Position numbers and translations under genes: made by a program. A stretch of 64,000 nucleotides of DNA from Garcia nutans (Eukaryota; Streptophyta; Magnoliopsida; Malpighiales; Euphorbiaceae), in assembly GCA_947685225.1 (NCBI GenBank), contig CANTUV010000032.1, positions 20,963,501 to 21,027,500 of the forward strand, written 5' to 3'. This document shows, piece by piece, positions 32,832-44,103 of this stretch (position 1 is the stretch's first letter; each line of letters starts with the position of its first letter). Under the pieces are notes generated by a model. The model had not been told where the DNA came from. It did not search any database and saw nothing but the letters and a program-made list of their open reading frames with translations.

Positions 32832-34616
32832 TGGTGCGCGTCGCGCCTATGGCTATAGCAATACCGCAAGTGCACGGGTCGCCCAAGTAATAAAGTAGTG
32901 AGTGCGTTATTGTTCCATTGAGGACAAGGCCAAGCACTAGTGCAAATCTTAACTGTTGTTTAGCAAATTAATATTTTTGTGGTGTTTTGTAATTAAAGAA
33001 AATTAACTTAAATAAATGAACATAAAGATAAATTGTGTGTTGTGTAAAAAGGATTGATGATAATGATACTATCTAGATATTGAATCCCCCTAGCCTCAAT
33101 TACATTACATGATAGAGTTGAGTTGGCATTCCTCTAACTTAGACTAAAACCTCTCTCGAGCGAATTAATCCCTAACCACTAAGTAGAGTGCCGGAATCTC
33201 TTCTCAAAACACAATTAAATAGGTCATGCATTAAGAATAAGGAACTATAAACCAAAGGATCTTGTAGGTCTATCTCTAGCACCCCAATCAATCCTCAACC
33301 CTTATGAGTAATCAATTCATATCAAGCTTTCTCAAGTCAACAATATGAAAATGTCAACCAATCAATAAGCATGCTATCATCAATTGGCAATAATCATTAA
33401 GCATCATAAGAATAAAACAACTCAATCAATTAAAAGTATCCAATCATACAAATAAGCTAGGGTTCATTAACATCTAGATAGAGAATGATTTAGTTCATGT
33501 TCAATACACTTAATACAACAACAACAACAATAACATTAAAATGAATTAAAAGGAGAAAATAGAAAAACCCCTTTCAATATGGCTTCTTGAATCTTCAGGA
33601 GCTGCCGATGGAAGATGGAGATGCTGGAGAGGATAGAAATGGAGGATGAAGATGAAGAGTCAAGGAAAGTGTCACTCCCTCCTTGCCCAAAATGTGTATG
33701 CACAGCCTCCTCCTCTCAAACCTCTCTTCTCTGCCTCTGTTCTCTGTTTTCTGCACCAAACTCCAGCTCTCTGCAGAAGCCCCTTCCTTCTTCCTCTTCT
33801 TCTCTTTTTATTTCCCTCCAAAGCTCAACTCAATCTTCCAACTCAATTCCAACTCACCTTGTCTCCCATATTCCCTTTGTTCAATCTTTCTTTTCCTCAA
33901 ATTAGGCAGCCTTTTCCTTTATTTTTTCTTTCTTTTGACAAAAGCAATAGGTTTGTCTCCCACTTATTCCTCAATCCGTGCAAAAGAATCAAAGTTTTTA
34001 TAGGTGACACGGCCAAGCCATGAGTGGCTTGGCCGTGTCTCTCATTTCCCTTTGGGACATGGCCAAGCTAGTTGGCCGTGTCCATCACTGCCTTCTTTCC
34101 TTTCTTTCTTTTCTCTTTGGTCTTATGGGGTGACACGGCCAAGCTCCTGACCGTGTCATGTGACACGGCCAGTGGCTTGGCCATGTCACTTGGGTGTGTC
34201 GCCTTCTGTTTGTTTCTTTTCTTGTTTTGTTCTTTAGCTAGGCATGGGACATGGCCAAGCCACTGGCTTGGGCGTGTCACCTGCTAGTGTCAGCTTCTGC
34301 CTTCATTTTTCTTTCTTTCTTGGTTTGCTTTGGTTTTCCTCCTTGGGTGAGACACGGTCAGTGGCTTGGCCGTGTCTCCTGCCCGTGTCAGCCACTGCCA
34401 TGCAGTTCTTTTGAGTGACACGGCCAAGCTTGATTTGGCTTGGCCATGTCTTGCTTGATTCATGCTCTTTCTTGCTTGTTTTGATCATCCAAGGGAATTT
34501 TTCCACTTTAACCTAAAACAAACACTTAAAACAAACTTTAAACAAAAATCAAATGAAACATTAACTAAAAACACATTAAAATAATACTAAAAACTAGTAT
34601 AAAATCACTCTCATCA
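32832..34616 (-). mobile_element. 3' LTR of non-autonomous Athila-like element B
   Basis: Plus-strand start TGGTGCGCGTCGCGCC and end CTCTCATCA; on the minus strand TG...CA termini. It matches 37544-37555 plus 49242-50966. TATA box TATAAAAA (minus) at 33995-34002, with the palindrome array 34003-34455 upstream of it. Open frames at 33615-34023 are LTR sequence and not genes. Confidence 0.9.
34003..34455 (-). repeat. GACACGGCC palindrome array in U3 of LTR B (left copy)
   Basis: Several hairpins with constant arms ACACGGCC/GGCCGTGT and loops containing AAGC...GCTT or AGTGGCTT. Outer bases vary in matched pairs (GTGACAC/GTGTCAC, GAGACAC/GTGTCTC). One hairpin near 34140-34190 is missing from the right LTR copy. 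Confidence 0.8.
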
Positions 34617-35889
34617 AATACCCCACACTTAAATCCTTGCTTGTCCCCAAGCAAGGCTAAAATCAAAACAAACTAAACACAAAAATTTTGACAAGTTCAA
34701 GAGTTATAAAAATACATCAAGACTTCCCTATCCTTAAATCCGCAATTGATATCAAATTGAACAAAATTGATACCAATGCAATTAAGTGGCTTTCCATGCA
34801 TAACCTACATTGTCACTCCCTCACCAACTCTTAGAAAGTGTTTGATCAAGGTGGTGTTTACACTCATAACAATCAATGAAAGATTATTCAATAGGCTTGC
34901 TTATCTATCAAATCTCCACCACTTAATTACAATCAAGCATCAATCAAAAGGTCTTTTATTGGGTTGTAATGGGGCTAAGGTAGAGGCATGTCATTTAGGA
35001 AATGTGAGTTTAATCATTAAGTTCAAGAGCACTTCAAGAATGAAGTAATCGATCATATGTATAACCCAACGATCCCAAAACACCTTCCTCTTATCTATCC
35101 CTTGACATTTAAAGAACTTTTCAAGGGAACTCACTCATTACATCTTGCAATGATTATACCAAAACATATTCCAACCCTTTCAACAATAACAACAATTATT
35201 CTTATTTTTCTTCTTTTTATTTGATTTGATTTTTTTTAAGCTTTGCAATCTTAAACCTACTAAATTTAACCCCACACTTAATTCAACACAACACTTGGTC
35301 ATAAAACGCTCTTAAAATGCTCTTGACCTAATGAAACGGTAAGAGTTAAAACAACAAGGTTCAAGGTTGGTAGTGTTGCGAAAAATAAAGAAAAGGAGAA
35401 ACGAAATAGGCTCAAAATTGGCTAACTAATGTTAAAAATAGGGTTGGTCTTTTTAAGCCAAAAGTGGGTTCACTTAATTGCCTTAATCATCTTGATGCCA
35501 AATTGAAATTTTTATATAGTCTTAAAATGTATGTCAAAGTAAGTTCTAGCAAATTATCAATCAAAGATGTCCACACACAAAAGGAATAATAAGTTGATGT
35601 CTCAATTCCTCACTAGGTTGATGGTAATGCAAAGAAAAACCAACAAAATTGACAATAAGCACCAATTCTACTCAATTCTCAAATTCATGCTTCAAAAATT
35701 CAAAGGTCATCTATCAACAATTTATAACAATTGAACTTTCCAAAATTCATTTATTCAAAGAAAACAAGAAAAGCATTAACTGAATTTAAACTAAAACAAG
35801 TAAAAGTAAAAACACAAAATACAAAATGCACCCCACACTTAAAATTTCACATTGTCCTCAATGTGAGCATGCATACACTAAAAGAGAGT
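34617..35889 (-). other. 3' non-coding region of element B with three polypurine-like motifs
   Basis: On the minus strand AAGTGTGGGG-type motifs lie at about 35829-35844, 35269-35280 and 34619-34633; the last abuts the LTR. The first is preceded by the hairpin CACATTG-AGGA-CAATGTG and the last by CTTGCTTG-GGGA-CAAGCAAG. No ORF3 is present. The frame at 34767-35048 is not gene-like. Confidence 0.7.
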
Positions 35890-37332
35890 TTAGAAGAAAC
35901 CTGATTTCCATCGCTCCCATATACGATGTGTAGGGCTCCTTCCACCCATAGTGCAATTGGAGCTTATGATTGATAGGATGGACATCATGCAACATTGAAG
36001 TGCACCCAATGTATGGCAACCCCTAAATATTATTCTTTGAAGAGAAATTGTCCCAAAGGGACATATGAAGGTTGCCTTGGGGTGATCCTCCAGTACTATA
36101 GGAGCTTGGCAATAATCTTTGTATTTGTGCAACATGGGCGTATCAGATTTCTGCTCTTCCTTACCACCAAAAGTAGAAGGGATGACTTTTCGGGACTCTT
36201 GAAATTCAACCAAGGTTGGTTGAATCACTTTTTCATCTATTTTAACAATTTCAAGTCCCCTCTCAACAACCTCAGCATCTACAATTAGTTTACACTCCTC
36301 AAGTTCTAAATTGGGCATTTCATGTTCTTCTTCTAAGGGCATACCCATCTCAAACTTGTTTTCAATATCTCCTTGGGAGTGCATGTCATAGATGTCAGAA
36401 AGTTGCATACCTTGCTTCTCATCCTTCAGGTTACCTGAAAATGGACTTGATGGCCTATAAGGATCAGAAGTTTCATGTAACTTGGGTGAGGTTGATGCCT
36501 CCAAATTTTCCTCCTCCATTGATTGGCTTGGCTCCTCCGTGTTGGGTAGTATCTCCTCGCCATTGTCTTCCTGATTAGTCCCTGCATCAAAGAAATCACA
36601 AAAATTGTTATATATTACTTGTTCATTCCTCAAATTTGTGATGACCTCAATTTGCTCCAATTGGCTAGGAGACTCCTCCTTTTGGTATTTTTGGGGTTGA
36701 TGTGCCAGCTGCCTAGTTAGAGAGTCCAACCTCTTCTGTGTTTTTTGCAAAGATTCAAACCTCAACTTATCTTCCACTATGTTTTGATCGCATTGGAATT
36801 TCTCGGTATCTTGAATGAAGGCATTCACTCTCTCCTCCAAAGTAAGTTTCTTAGGTTGATCTACATTTCGTGGGCAACTTTGAATGAATGCATTCAATCT
36901 TTCCTCCAAAGTGGGTTCCTCAAGGTAATCTTGATTCATCGTGTGTTTTTGAATATAAGCATTTAACTTATCCTCCAATGTGGATTCCTTAAGGTGGTCT
37001 TGGTTTGAAAATTCTTCTTGAACGTAAGGACCTCTCTGGTAAGGCTGAAAAATTTGTTGAGGTGGAATGTACTACTGATTTTCCCAAGAAAAATTATGGT
37101 GGCTTTCCTAGCTTGGATTATAAGAATTGGAATATGTGTCATTGCATCCCATTTGCTGGAAACTTTGGTAGTCATATTCCTCCTCGTGCCATTCTTGGTA
37201 TTGTTCGAAACCAAATGAACATGTATTGGCACTATGTCCTGCATTGCCACATGCTGCACATACCATGTTAGAATTATAGTCCCTATCATAAACTCCCCTG
37301 TGCCTTGAAAAGTGCATCTTTACAAAAGGCAC
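35890..37332 (-). pseudogene. Truncated gag fused to an RT scrap, element B
   Basis: The frame at 37332-37108 carries a gag zinc knuckle, CAACGNAGHSANTC (CX2CX4HX4C). A second frame (36978-35890, 362 codons) is the gag C-terminal region, with three copies of an LEERLNAFIQ-like motif in the first 60 residues. It ends in a short RT remnant (ICPFGTISL..., about residues 305-335) that corresponds to the CPFGT...FQRCMMSIFSD part of pol. The capsid, protease, nearly all RT, RNase H and integrase are absent, so B depended on other elements to move. A frameshift lies near 36970-37110. The leader 37333-37520 is short and A-rich with AAACAAACAAAC-type repeats. Confidence 0.75.
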
Positions 37333-37520
37333 TCAGCAATTTAAAGAAAACAAATAAACAAACAAATTCAAACACAACAAACAAATAAATTTACAGAAAA
37401 CAAACAAACAACTCAAAGAAAAACAATCAAACAATTTACAGAAAACAAACAAACATTCTTGATAAAAAAATAAAACTAAATCAACAGTCTTAATTATATT
37501 ACTAGTATTGAAACCATTAT

Positions 37521-37537
37521 CCCCGGCAGCGGCACCA
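37521..37537 (-). other. tRNA-Asp-type primer binding site, element B
   Basis: The minus strand reads TGGTGCCGCTGCCGGGG after the spacer AGTTTT, one or two changes from the usual Athila site. It fixes the 5' side of B on the right. Confidence 0.8.
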
Positions 37538-37543
37538 AAAACT

Positions 37544-37555
37544 TGGTGCGCGTCG
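37544..37555 (-). mobile_element. 5' LTR of element B, terminal 12 bases
   Basis: TGGTGCGCGTCG is the LTR B terminus; it continues at 49242 on the far side of element C. The last five bases CGTCG form the target duplication with 49237-49241. Confidence 0.88.
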
Positions 37556-37844
37556 TGTTTTATTAGTTTTTTTTATAGATTTGTGTCTTGCTTATTATGA
37601 TAATTATTGTTTTATTTAGGTATTTTGTTAGTTTTTATCGGTTTGTTTTGTGTTTTTATTAATTTTGGTATTTTAGTTTATTTCAGTGTTTATGTTATTT
37701 TTGATCTAATTTTTAGTATGTGTTTGTGTTTTGTTGGTTATTATCTATTTATTTCTTATTTAAAGTTTGTTTTGAGTTTGGTGTTAGGTTAAAACAGGCA
37801 AGGAAGCAAATTGAAGGAGAAAAGGGCAGTAGCTGACACAGGCA

Positions 37845-38265
37845 GAGGACACGGCCAAGTCACTGGCCATGTCCCATACCAAGCTAAAAAGGAAGAGCAG
37901 ATCACAGTAGACAACACAAGCAAGGGACACGGCCAAGTCAGTGGCCGTGTCCCTCCAATGAAGCCCAGACACGACCAAGTCACACCTACTTGGCCGTGTC
38001 TCACTTGGTTCCAAAGGAAAAGAAGACTAAATTTCACAGAGGCAAACACAGGCAAGGGACAAGGCCAAGTCAGTGGCCGTGTCCCTCCAAAATGGTCCAA
38101 CACGGCCAAGTCAACCTCCAACTGGCCGTGTCACTCAACCAAAGAAGAAAAAGAAGAGAAGCAAGCAGTAGGTGACACATGCAAGGGACACGGCCAAGTC
38201 ACTGGCCGTGTCCCTCCAAAAAGCACTCACACGGCCAAGTCACTTCTGACTTGGCCGTGTCCCTC
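37845..38265 (+). repeat. Seven-hairpin GACACGGCC array in U3 of LTR C
   Basis: Hairpins at about 37847-37873, 37924-37953, 37966-38001, 38056-38085, 38100-38136, 38184-38214 and 38229-38265. A typical one pairs GGGACACGGCCA with TGGCCGTGTCCC around the loop AGTCAG. Short-loop and long-loop hairpins alternate after the first. The 3' LTR has the same array at 47805-48225 with single-base changes. Confidence 0.88.
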
Positions 38266-38305
38266 ATGAACCAAACACGCAGCGAATTTTAAAGCGGACG
38301 TTTCA

Positions 38306-38313
38306 TATAAAAA
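38306..38313 (+). promoter_or_regulatory. TATA box of LTR C
   Basis: TATAAAAA, about 40 bases downstream of the palindrome array. In the 3' LTR the equivalent lies at 48263-48270, with four bases lost just before it. Confidence 0.7.
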
Positions 38314-39285
38314 GAAAAGAAAAGCTAGGGTTTTGGGGACTGTTGGTGATTTTGAGAGAGAATTGAGCCGTTCAAGAGATTAGGGTTTTGTTAACTTTGT
38401 TTTTCTTTGATTTTGATTAAACTTTGGATCAAAACTAGCTTAGATTAGATTGTTCATGTCATTGATTCATTCTTCTTGCAAGATTTGAACAAGAGATTCT
38501 TCAGAAGCTTCAAGGAGTTTGTAACTTGGTTTTGTTCTCGAACTTATTCTCTTTATTTTTATTGAAATTGTATTAATGGATATTATCATGTCTAATTTGA
38601 TTTCTTTGAACATTAATGAGATGAGTATGTTTGATTGCATCATGAACTAATTTGATCTAATCTAGGGTTTGTATGGATCTGCTATGATTGTATGAATTGG
38701 TTATTCTCTTAGCTAATAATTTCTTTAGCCTTGATTGAATGAAATATTTTAATATATAATTGATTGGCCACCAATTATGTGTTTTAGGTATTAGATGATG
38801 GATTGAGAGATGAAGTCTAATGCTGGATCAATTCAATTAGGGACTTAGGTGAATTAGAGATATAACATATTAAAAAGATTGTTTCAATTATAACAAGATT
38901 AGTTGTAAGAGGTTTGAATGCGAGAGCTTATTTCCTTGACTCAATTAATTAAGTTGTTTGAGATTTAATCTTTGAAATTGAATTAGTTAAGAGAAATAAC
39001 CATTCATACATACAAGTAGTAGAGAAGTGCAAACCCTAGACCTTTTTATCAAGTGAATCAAAACATCAGTTCTAGTTTACTTTTATTCGTTTTAAACTTT
39101 AATCAAACTTCTTCATTATTTAGCAATTTAAATTTCTTTATTACTTTTTATTTATAATCTGATAATCAATTAGCCACTTTAGCTTCCTTGTGAGACGACC
39201 TTGGGGTGATCACCTTTGCTATAGCTACCTCGTATACTTGCGAGTGACGCTTTGCGGTAGAGTTAATTTGAGCGCAACAAGTTTT

Positions 39286-39302
39286 TGGCGCCGCTGCCGC
39301 GG
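39286..39302 (+). other. tRNA-Asp-type primer binding site, element C
   Basis: TGGCGCCGCTGCCGCGG follows the LTR end and a six-base spacer, as in Athila elements. Confidence 0.88.
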
Positions 39303-39425
39303 AGGCTAATTGGCGTAATTGTTTATTAAAAAAAATATATATTTTAGATTATTTCTCACTATTTTCATTTTATTTTATTTTGTCTTTTGCTTTTAATTTT
39401 TTCTTTTTCTAGAAAATTTCTGTTT

Positions 39426-40908
39426 ATGCAAGGCAGGAGATCACTCGAAGGAGAGCTACATCCATTCATTCCAGAAATTCAGAGAGTGAAAAGGAGCAGA
39501 GAAGAGTTTGAGCTCTACACCGGATTTGATACAGAGGAGGACACTTCTGAATTTGAGTCAGATTCTGCACAATTAGTTAAAATGGCTGAAGAAAGACAAA
39601 GAACCATGAGAGATTTTGCTAGACCTGTCATTGGGACTTCCACATCTTGTATAAGGTTGACAGATGCAGCAAGGAATTATGAGTTGAAGAACATTCACTA
39701 CAACATGCTGCCATCATTCTATGGAGTTCCAAATGAAGATCCTTTGAACTTTATTCGGGATTTCTACTCCACCCTCAACACTTTTCCATTGGGAGGATTA
39801 ATAGAGGATCAGTTGAGGATGCGGTGTTTTCCATATACTTTGAAGGATAGGGCAAAGAGCTGGCTTATGATGTTGCCCGAAAACTCACTGACAACTTGGG
39901 AGCAAGTTTATAACAAGTTCATGGGCAAGTTCTATTCACATCAAAAGACAGCTGAGTTGAGAGGGAAGATTGCTACATTCTCTCAATTTGAAGGAGAGCC
40001 ATTTCATGAGGCTTGGGACAGATTTAAGATGCTATTGATCAAGTGTCCGCATCATCACTGCCCACTTCAACTCCTTAATTAGTTTTTCTATGATGGTCTA
40101 ACCCAGCAATTTCAGAACACTGTTGATAATGCAGCTGGGGGAGCCATGGGAGAAAAGACAGCTGATGAGACTTATGAGATCTTTGAGATGTTGGGAGCTA
40201 ATTCTCAACAAAAGAGTGTAAGGGGAAGAAGTAAAGGGGTGAATCAACTGGAGGCCAATAGTGAAATGGTCAGTCAAATAGCTGAATTGACAAGGCAGGT
40301 TCAGATGCTAAACATGAAGAACAATATTTCTTCATCTACTCAAGAAGTGTGTGGAATCTGTGGGACATTTGGGCATGGAGCAAATATATGTCCCTCTGCA
40401 TACGAGTCTTTTGGGAATGAAGCTGAGCAAGTTAATGCTATGGGGGGATTTCAACCAAGAGCCAAGAATGATCCTTACTCCAACACTTACAATCCTGGTT
40501 GGAGGAGTCACCCCAATTTTTCCTGGACAAAAAATAATGCTCAACAGCCTTTCCATTTGCTCCAGAGACAGAACCAACAGCAGGGCCAATCCTCAAATCA
40601 AGGTCAGCCTAAGAGAGAGAGTTTAGAAGAAAGTTTGCAGGCTTTTATCCAGGTCAGTGCTAAAAATCAGGAGATGAACAACAAGAGGCTGGATTCCTTA
40701 GAAGCATCTTTTAAGAAGGTGGAGACCCAAGTAGGGCAACTTGCTCAACAGATGCAGATTCAACAAAAGGGGAAGTTCCCAAGTCAACCTGAGCAGGCAC
40801 AATCAGTGACTGTTCTTAGGAATGGCAAGGTAATTAATAACAATGTTGAAAATAATTCTGTGAATGCAGGTGAGCAAGAGAATAAAAAGGAAGGAGAACT
40901 AGAGAACT
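39426..40908 (+). pseudogene. Athila-type gag, element C
   Basis: The likely start is ATG 39426 (MQGRRSLEGELHPFIP), supported by the same start in element I. Capsid-like blocks: NYELKNIHYNMLPSFYGVP, EDPLNFIRDFYSTLNTFPLG and AKSWLMMLPENSLTTWEQVY (39680-39905). TAG at 40080-40082 replaces the Gln codon present in element I. The frame then continues to a canonical zinc knuckle, CGICGTFGHGANIC (40350-40393), and a Gln-rich tail with an LEESLQAFIQ motif. Near 40905 the frame runs through a deletion junction into pol sequence and ends at 40926-40928. Gag would form the particle; here it is split by a stop. Confidence 0.9.
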
Positions 40909-43900
40909 GTGGAATTTTCTATTTTTAACACCTCTCCTATTCCTACAACTACTTTATATGAGGATTGTTCTTTCATTGATTGTGTTAATGCAATTGTTTT
41001 AGATGTTTTCTTGCAGACAGGATCCTCTGATAAATTGGAGCTGGCATTGACCTTAGATAGTGATTTGGAAATTTTTGATGCAGAAATAGCCAGTTGTCTT
41101 GAGACCTTAGGAAGTGCTGAAATAGAGGAACTTAAGGAGGACCCAGTTTGTGAGCTTCCCTCCATTCAAAAAGAAGAGAAGAACCCCTCACTAGAGTTAG
41201 AGCTGAAAGAGTTACCTAAGAACCTGAAATATGTGTTTTTAGGAGATCACAACACTTTACCTGTGATAATATGTAGTGAACTTAGTGAATGGGAGGAGAT
41301 AAGGTTGGTGAGTGAGCTTAAAAGATTAAAGAGAGCAATAGGATGGGGATTGAGTGACATCAAGGGTATTAGCCCTTCCATGTGCATGCATAGAATCACT
41401 TTAGAAGAAGGAGCTAAACCTGTGAGGGAGACTCAAAGGCGCCTTAACCCAAATATGAGTGAAGTGGTTAAGAAGGAAGTGCTCAAATTGCTGGACGAAG
41501 GAGTAATTTATCCAATTGCTAATAGTGAGTGGGTGAGCCCAGTACATATAGTTCCTAAGAAATCTGGAATCACTATGGTAAGAAATGAGAATAATGAATT
41601 GGTTCCTACTAGGACTACTACTGGGTGGAGAATGTGCATCGATTATTGGAAGTTGAACAATGCTACAAAGAAAGATCATTTCCCTCTTCCTTTTATTGAT
41701 CAGATGTTAGATAAACTTTCTAGGCACTCACATTATTGTTTTCTGGATGGCCTTTCAGGTTACTATCAGGTGCCAATAGCTCCAGAGGATCAGTCCAAGA
41801 CAACCTTTACTTGTCCTTTTGGGACTTATGCATTTCGACGTATGCCCTTTGGCTTGTGCAATGCACCTGCAACTTTTTAGAGATGCATGATGTCTGTCTT
41901 CTCAGATATGATAGATGATTTTATTGAGGTATTTATGGATGACTTTTCTATTTTTGGTAATTCTTTTGATAATTGCCTCAATAAACTTGTTCGTGTGCTT
42001 GAGAGATGCATTGAATGTAACCTTACTTTAAGTTGGGAAAAGAGTCATTTTATGGTTACCCAGGGCATTGTTTTAGGTCATGTGGTATCAAGTAAAGGGA
42101 TTGAGGTGGATAAGGCTAAAGTTGAATTGATTGCTAAATTACCCCCACCTACCTCTGTTAAGGGAATAAGAAGTTTCCTAGGGCATGCAGGATTTTACAG
42201 GAGGTTTATTAAGGATTTTTCCAAAATAAGCCAACCATTGTGCCATTTGCTAGGGAAAGATGTTCCATTTGAATTTACAGCACAATGCATGCAGGCTTTT
42301 AATTCCCTTAAAGAAAAATTGACTAGTGCACCAGTGATAGTAGCTCCTGTTTGGTCTTTACCTTTTGAAATCATGTGTGATGCCTCTAATCACGCAGTAG
42401 GAGCTGTTCTTGGGTAAAGGGTTGATAAATACTTGAGAGTAATTTATTATGCCAGTTTGACCCTGAATAGTGCACAAATGAATTACACCACAACTGAAAA
42501 GGAAATGTTAGCTGTTGTTTTTGCTTTAGACAAATTTAGAGCATATTTAATTGGGTAAAAAATTATTGTGCATTCTGACCATGCAGCTCTTAAATATCTG
42601 TTAACAAAACAACATGCTAAACCGCGCCTAATTAGATGGGTGTTGTTATTGCAAGAATTCGATTTCCAAATCAAGGATACTAAGGGTAGTGAGAATGTTG
42701 TTGCTGATCATTTATCCAGATTACCCTTCTTTAGTGAAAATCTTGCATCTGATAGCATTCATAAAAATTTAGAAGAATTTCCTGATGAGCATTTGTTTGT
42801 GGTAATTAATGCACCTTGGTTTGCAGATATTGCTAACTATCTTGCTTGTGGTATTTTGCGATCTAACATGTCCTTTCAGGAAAAGAAAAGGTTTCTACAC
42901 TTGAGTAAGTTTTATTTTTGGGATGAACCTTATCTATTCCGGATATGCAAAGATGAGATAGTTCGCAGGTGTGTATCTGAGGAAGAACAACTGAGTGTTC
43001 TTCAATTTTGTCATGACCTTCACTGTGGGGGTCATTTTGGAGGAAGAAAGACTGCAGAAAAGGTGCTACAAAGTGGTTTTTACTGGCCTACTTTATTTAA
43101 AGATGCTCAAGAGTATTGTAAACACTGTGATCGTTGCCAAAGAGTAGGTAACATTGGGAGGAGGAATGAAATGCCCCTTCAATCATATATTGTTGTTGAA
43201 CTGTTTGATGTGTGGGGAATAGACTTCATGGGTCCTTTCCCCAAGTCTTTTGGATATGAGTATATTTTAGTTGCTGTTGATTATGTTTCCAAATGGGTGG
43301 AGGCAATCCCCACTTATACTAATGATGCTAATGTAGTTGTTAAATTTGTGAAGGAAAATATTCTTAGCAGATTTAGTACGCCAAGGGTGATAGTCAGTGA
43401 TGGGGGGAGCCATTTTTGCAACAGGCTTTTTGAGAAATTAATGCACAAATCTGGTGTTAAGCACAAAGTGGCAACCCCATATCATCCACAGACTTCTGGA
43501 CAAGTGGAAACATCCAACAAGCAGATTAAGGGAATTTTGGAGAAAACAGTTAACACATCAAGGAAGGATTGGGCAAATAGATTGCATGATGCACTATGGG
43601 CTTATAGGACTGCTTTCAAGACTCCTCTTGGTATGAGTCCCTACCGATTGGTTTTTGGAAAAGCTTGTCACTTGCCAGTGGAGTTGGAGCACAGAGCGTA
43701 TTGGGCAATCAAGACTCTGAATTTTGACTTGGACAAAGCGAAGAGAGAACGATTTCTACAAATTTCAGAGTTAGATGAGCTGAGAAATGAGGCCTATGAG
43801 AGCTCGAGAATTTACAAGGATCGCACTAAAGCACTTCATGACAGAATTATAGTGCAAAAGACATTGAGTCCAGGTATGAAGGTTTTACTTTTTAACTCAT

Positions 43901-44103
43901 GACTCCATCTTTTTCCAGGTAAACTCGAGTCTCGATGGAGTGGTCCTTTTGAGATAACTCAGGTGTATCCTTCTGGTGCCATTGAATTACTTAACTCTCA
44001 AACAAGTGAGACTTTTAAAGTGAATGGACAGAGAGTTAAGCCATACAATGAAGGATTTCTGGAAGTGAGGGTCATTGACAGCACTTTGATTCATGATCCC
44101 TAG
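40909..44103 (+). pseudogene. Athila-type pol without protease (RT, RNase H, integrase), element C
   Basis: One frame broken by four stops: 41878-41880 (TAG), 42415-42417 (TAA), 42556-42558 (TAA) and 43900-43902 (TGA). RT: RRLNPNMSEVVKKEV, CIDYWKLNNATKK (Arg-to-Trp compared with element I), CFLDGLSGYYQ and the catalytic FMDDFSIFG (41934-41960). RNase H: CDASNHAVGAVLG, TTTEKEMLAVVFALDKFRAY, VADHLSRL. Integrase: HHCC finger (about 43010-43150), catalytic Asp near 43222, Asp near 43398, Glu near 43507, and the SRWSGPFEITQVYPSGAIEL tail. The protease and gag/pol boundary, about 700 bp present in element I, are deleted. The stop at 42556 also occurs in element I. Confidence 0.92.

Larger units (their letters stand above)
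37556..39279 (+). mobile_element. 5' LTR of Athila-like element C
   Basis: Starts TGTTTTATTAG and ends GAGCGCAACA, matching 47516-49236 with only a few per cent differences by eye. TATA box TATAAAAA at 38306-38313. Seven hairpins lie upstream of it (37845-38265). The spacer AGTTTT and a primer site follow. Frames at 37811-38269 are repeat translations and not genes. Confidence 0.93.

Noticed and set aside
33615..34506. Open frames up to 125 codons on both strands, repeated at 50013-50869 and 53227-53586
   Set aside because: They lie inside LTR B/E copies, overlap in several frames and follow the LTR repeats. No start context or family similarity supports a gene.
37784..38269. Frames rich in HGQVTGRVP or WPCP, also at 47744-48229, 44360-44653, 52809-53246, 54484-54908 and 58014-58280
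   Set aside because: They are translations of the GACACGGCC palindrome arrays in non-coding LTR or leader DNA.
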